From Synergistaceae bacterium (GTDB lineage: Bacteria > Synergistota > Synergistia > Synergistales > Synergistaceae): a stretch of 15,850 bases of DNA. The stretch lies in NCBI GenBank assembly GCA_031271065.1, contig JAISWP010000104.1, positions 1 through 15,850 of the forward strand, given 5' to 3'. The notes under the pieces were generated by a model. It worked only from the letters and a program-made list of their open reading frames with translations. It was not told the origin of the DNA and ran no database searches. Below are positions 14,311-15,850 of this stretch, one piece after another. Both the position numbers and the translations under genes were made by a program. Within the stretch, counting starts at the first letter, position 1, and every line of letters begins with the position of its first letter.

Positions 14311-15198
14311 ATGGAGAGTTACTGGTGGTACATAACCGTGCTGTCGCGCGGCGGCGCTGAGTGTTCGGAGGCCGGGGAGGAAATACTTTACTCGGCGGCG
14401 GAGCTGTCCGGCAGCATAGGGACGGAGGTCCAGGAACTGCCCGACGGGGTCAGGATGAGGATATACTACCGCTCGGACGAGGAGATGTCATACTGGAGGA
14501 AGAAACTGCTCGACGCGCTGGAGCCCTGGCCCGGCGTGAGGATAGAGGACATCGGCAAGGTCGAGAATCAGCAGTGGTCGCGTCAGAGCGAGGAAGCGTT
14601 TCCTCCGCTCGACGTCGGCTCGGGTTTCGTGGTCCTGGCTCCGTGGCACAAGGGCAGGGAGACGCCCGGCAGGATACCCCTTTACATAAATCCGGGGAGC
14701 GCTTTCGGGACCGGATATCACGAGAGCACACAAGCCGCCCTGGAACTGTTCGAGCGCTGCGCCGGACGCCTCGGACAGTTCCGGCGGGTGATGGATGTGG
14801 GGACAGGGTCCGGGATACTGGCCATAGCGGCCCTCAAACTGGGGGCGTATTCGGTGAGGTCCCGGGACATAGACCCGGCCGTCATTTCCGAGGCGCGGAA
14901 CAACCTGGAACTGAACGGGATCGACCAATCCTCCGTCATACTGGAGAAGGGAGACCTGCTTTCCGGGGTGAAGGAACGGTTCGACCTGCTATTTGCCAAC
15001 ATCCTGTTCGACCCTCTGCTGGAGATGCTGCCGTGCGTCAGAGAGGTCCTGAATCCGGGAGGAGCCGCCATTTTTTCAGGTATGACACTGAGGGAGCGGG
15101 ACGCGTTTATGGAGGGGCTGGCGCGGGCCGGGCTCGAGACTATAGACGAGGTGACGAAAGAGGACTGGTGGGGTGTCGCTGCCCAAAATCCGGCTTGA
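14311..15198 (+). CDS. prmA: Ribosomal protein L11 methyltransferase
   Basis: PrmA uses S-adenosylmethionine to methylate ribosomal protein L11. The 295-residue product has the L11-binding N-terminal domain starting WWYITVLSR, then the catalytic domain with FGTGYHESTQ at about 132-141, the SAM-binding DVGTGSGILAIAALKLGA from Asp162, and LLFANILFDPL as the family N-I-L-x-x-P/D-like motif. I chose ATG at 14311 because a perfect AGGAGG (14296-14301) stands nine bases upstream and the protein then begins at the family boundary; the longer frame from GTG 14254 would start within the terminator loop. It follows the dnaK operon, a common order, and overlaps rsmE by 26 bases. Confidence 0.95.
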   Translation: MESYWWYITVLSRGGAECSEAGEEILYSAAELSGSIGTEVQELPDGVRMRIYYRSDEEMSYWRKKLLDALEPWPGVRIEDIGKVENQQWSRQSEEAFPPLDVGSGFVVLAPWHKGRETPGRIPLYINPGSAFGTGYHESTQAALELFERCAGRLGQFRRVMDVGTGSGILAIAALKLGAYSVRSRDIDPAVISEARNNLELNGIDQSSVILEKGDLLSGVKERFDLLFANILFDPLLEMLPCVREVLNPGGAAIFSGMTLRERDAFMEGLARAGLETIDEVTKEDWWGVAAQNPA

Positions 15199-15850
15199 AC
15201 GCTGTTTCGAGGTCGAGGACGGCTTATGGCGTCTCGACGGGGCGCAGGAACGCCGTCTTGTGCGAAGCCTCCGGTGCCGCCCCGGAGATATCGCCGAGGG
15301 TCTCTTGCCAGACGGAGAAGGGAAAAGACTCCTCATGAGGCTGGAGAAAAGCCCTGAAGGGTATTTCCTGCGGGCGGCCGGGGAGATATCCGATTTCCGC
15401 GAGGGGGTTTCGATAACTCTCTTGATAGGCCTGCTGAAGGCCGATCAATTCGACGCGGTATTGCGGGCGTCGTCGGAACTGGGTATAGACGTGATAATCC
15501 CTCTGCTCTGCGAACGCTCCGTGCCGCGGATTCCTCCGGCCGGCTGGGCGGGGAAGGCTTCTCGCTGGCAGAAACTCCTGGACGATGGGACGTCCGTGTC
15601 GGGCGCGGTGTTTCCTCCGAGGATACTGCCCCCGGTCACGCTCGGCGAATTGGATTGGGACACGCTGCCGGACGAGCGCTACGCCGCCGTGATATCCCGG
15701 GTTTCGCGCCCGATATCCGAAGCGCGCCCCTCCGTGAAAGCCGCGTACGCGGTGGGGCCGGAGGGTGACTGGAGCGAAAACGAACTGAGCGTGCTCGGTG
15801 AACACGGCTTTATCCCGGTGACGCTGGGCGGCAGGATAATGAGAGCTTCC
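15173..15850 (+). CDS. rsmE: 16S rRNA (uracil-1498-N3)-methyltransferase RsmE, 3' end outside window
   Basis: An open frame of 226 codons runs from GTG at 15173 to the window edge. It has RsmE landmarks: an N-terminal PUA-like barrel (LVRSLRCRPGD), then the SPOUT domain with LLKADQFDAVLRASSELGIDVIIPLLCERSVPR, RWQKLL, and AYAVGPEGDWSENELSVLGEHGFIPVTLGGRIMRAS, the SAM-knot region that normally continues LRTETA. Only the last few dozen residues are missing. One oddity is that the usual EQSGR-like segment after RWQK reads TSVSGAVFPPRI, lacking the Gln and Arg seen in most members. The GTG start lies inside prmA (26-base overlap), consistent with a coupled prmA-rsmE pair; AGAGGA upstream may serve as ribosome binding site. 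Confidence 0.88.
   Translation, partial: MSLPKIRLERCFEVEDGLWRLDGAQERRLVRSLRCRPGDIAEGLLPDGEGKRLLMRLEKSPEGYFLRAAGEISDFREGVSITLLIGLLKADQFDAVLRASSELGIDVIIPLLCERSVPRIPPAGWAGKASRWQKLLDDGTSVSGAVFPPRILPPVTLGELDWDTLPDERYAAVISRVSRPISEARPSVKAAYAVGPEGDWSENELSVLGEHGFIPVTLGGRIMRAS

Overview
The window is a compact, GC-rich bacterial chromosome segment with almost no non-coding space; no stretch without a gene exceeds about 140 bases. I see no RNA gene, insertion sequence, phage gene, CRISPR array or attachment site. Codon choice is distinctive: despite the high GC, isoleucine is often ATA and arginine often AGG, and many genes start with GTG or TTG. With a RocB-type peptidase, an arylacetate-CoA ligase and cobalamin salvage genes, this fits an anaerobic amino-acid-fermenting bacterium. 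Synergistota is my best guess, but that is inference, not proof.

Layout. (1) Positions 1-139: the C-terminal end of an unidentified plus-strand gene, convergent with and overlapping the next gene. (2) Positions 129-4620, minus strand: a PNPOx-like flavoprotein, cobU and cobS (tightly coupled, lower cobalamin loop assembly), then a Cof-type HAD phosphatase and a RocB-like M20 peptidase. (3) Positions 4734-5993, plus strand: a phenylacetate-CoA ligase-like enzyme, divergent from the flavoprotein gene. (4) Positions 6048-6584, minus strand: a DJ-1/PfpI protein. (5) Positions 6680-9375, plus strand: four genes joined by start/stop overlaps, encoding acylphosphatase, a DedA membrane protein with a tripled 18-residue N-terminal segment, an exported GH26-like glycoside hydrolase, and a HutD/Ves-family protein. 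(6) Positions 9399-14281: the class I heat-shock operon hrcA-grpE-dnaK-dnaJ, with a sigma70-like promoter, a perfect CIRCE operator and an intrinsic terminator. (7) Positions 14311-15850: prmA and the 5' part of rsmE, a ribosome and rRNA methylation pair that commonly follows dnaJ.

How they work together. HrcA should bind CIRCE just downstream of its own promoter and repress the whole DnaK chaperone set, giving autoregulated heat-shock control. CobU and CobS carry out consecutive steps of nucleotide-loop assembly in adenosylcobalamin synthesis. The acyP-dedA-GH26-hutD unit is translationally coupled but has no obvious single pathway.

Most of the window is well-understood housekeeping content and I did not find a clear new defence or mobile system. 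The points most worth a second look are the in-frame 54-bp triplication in dedA, the unusual four-gene operon around it, and the terminator lying between dnaJ and prmA.
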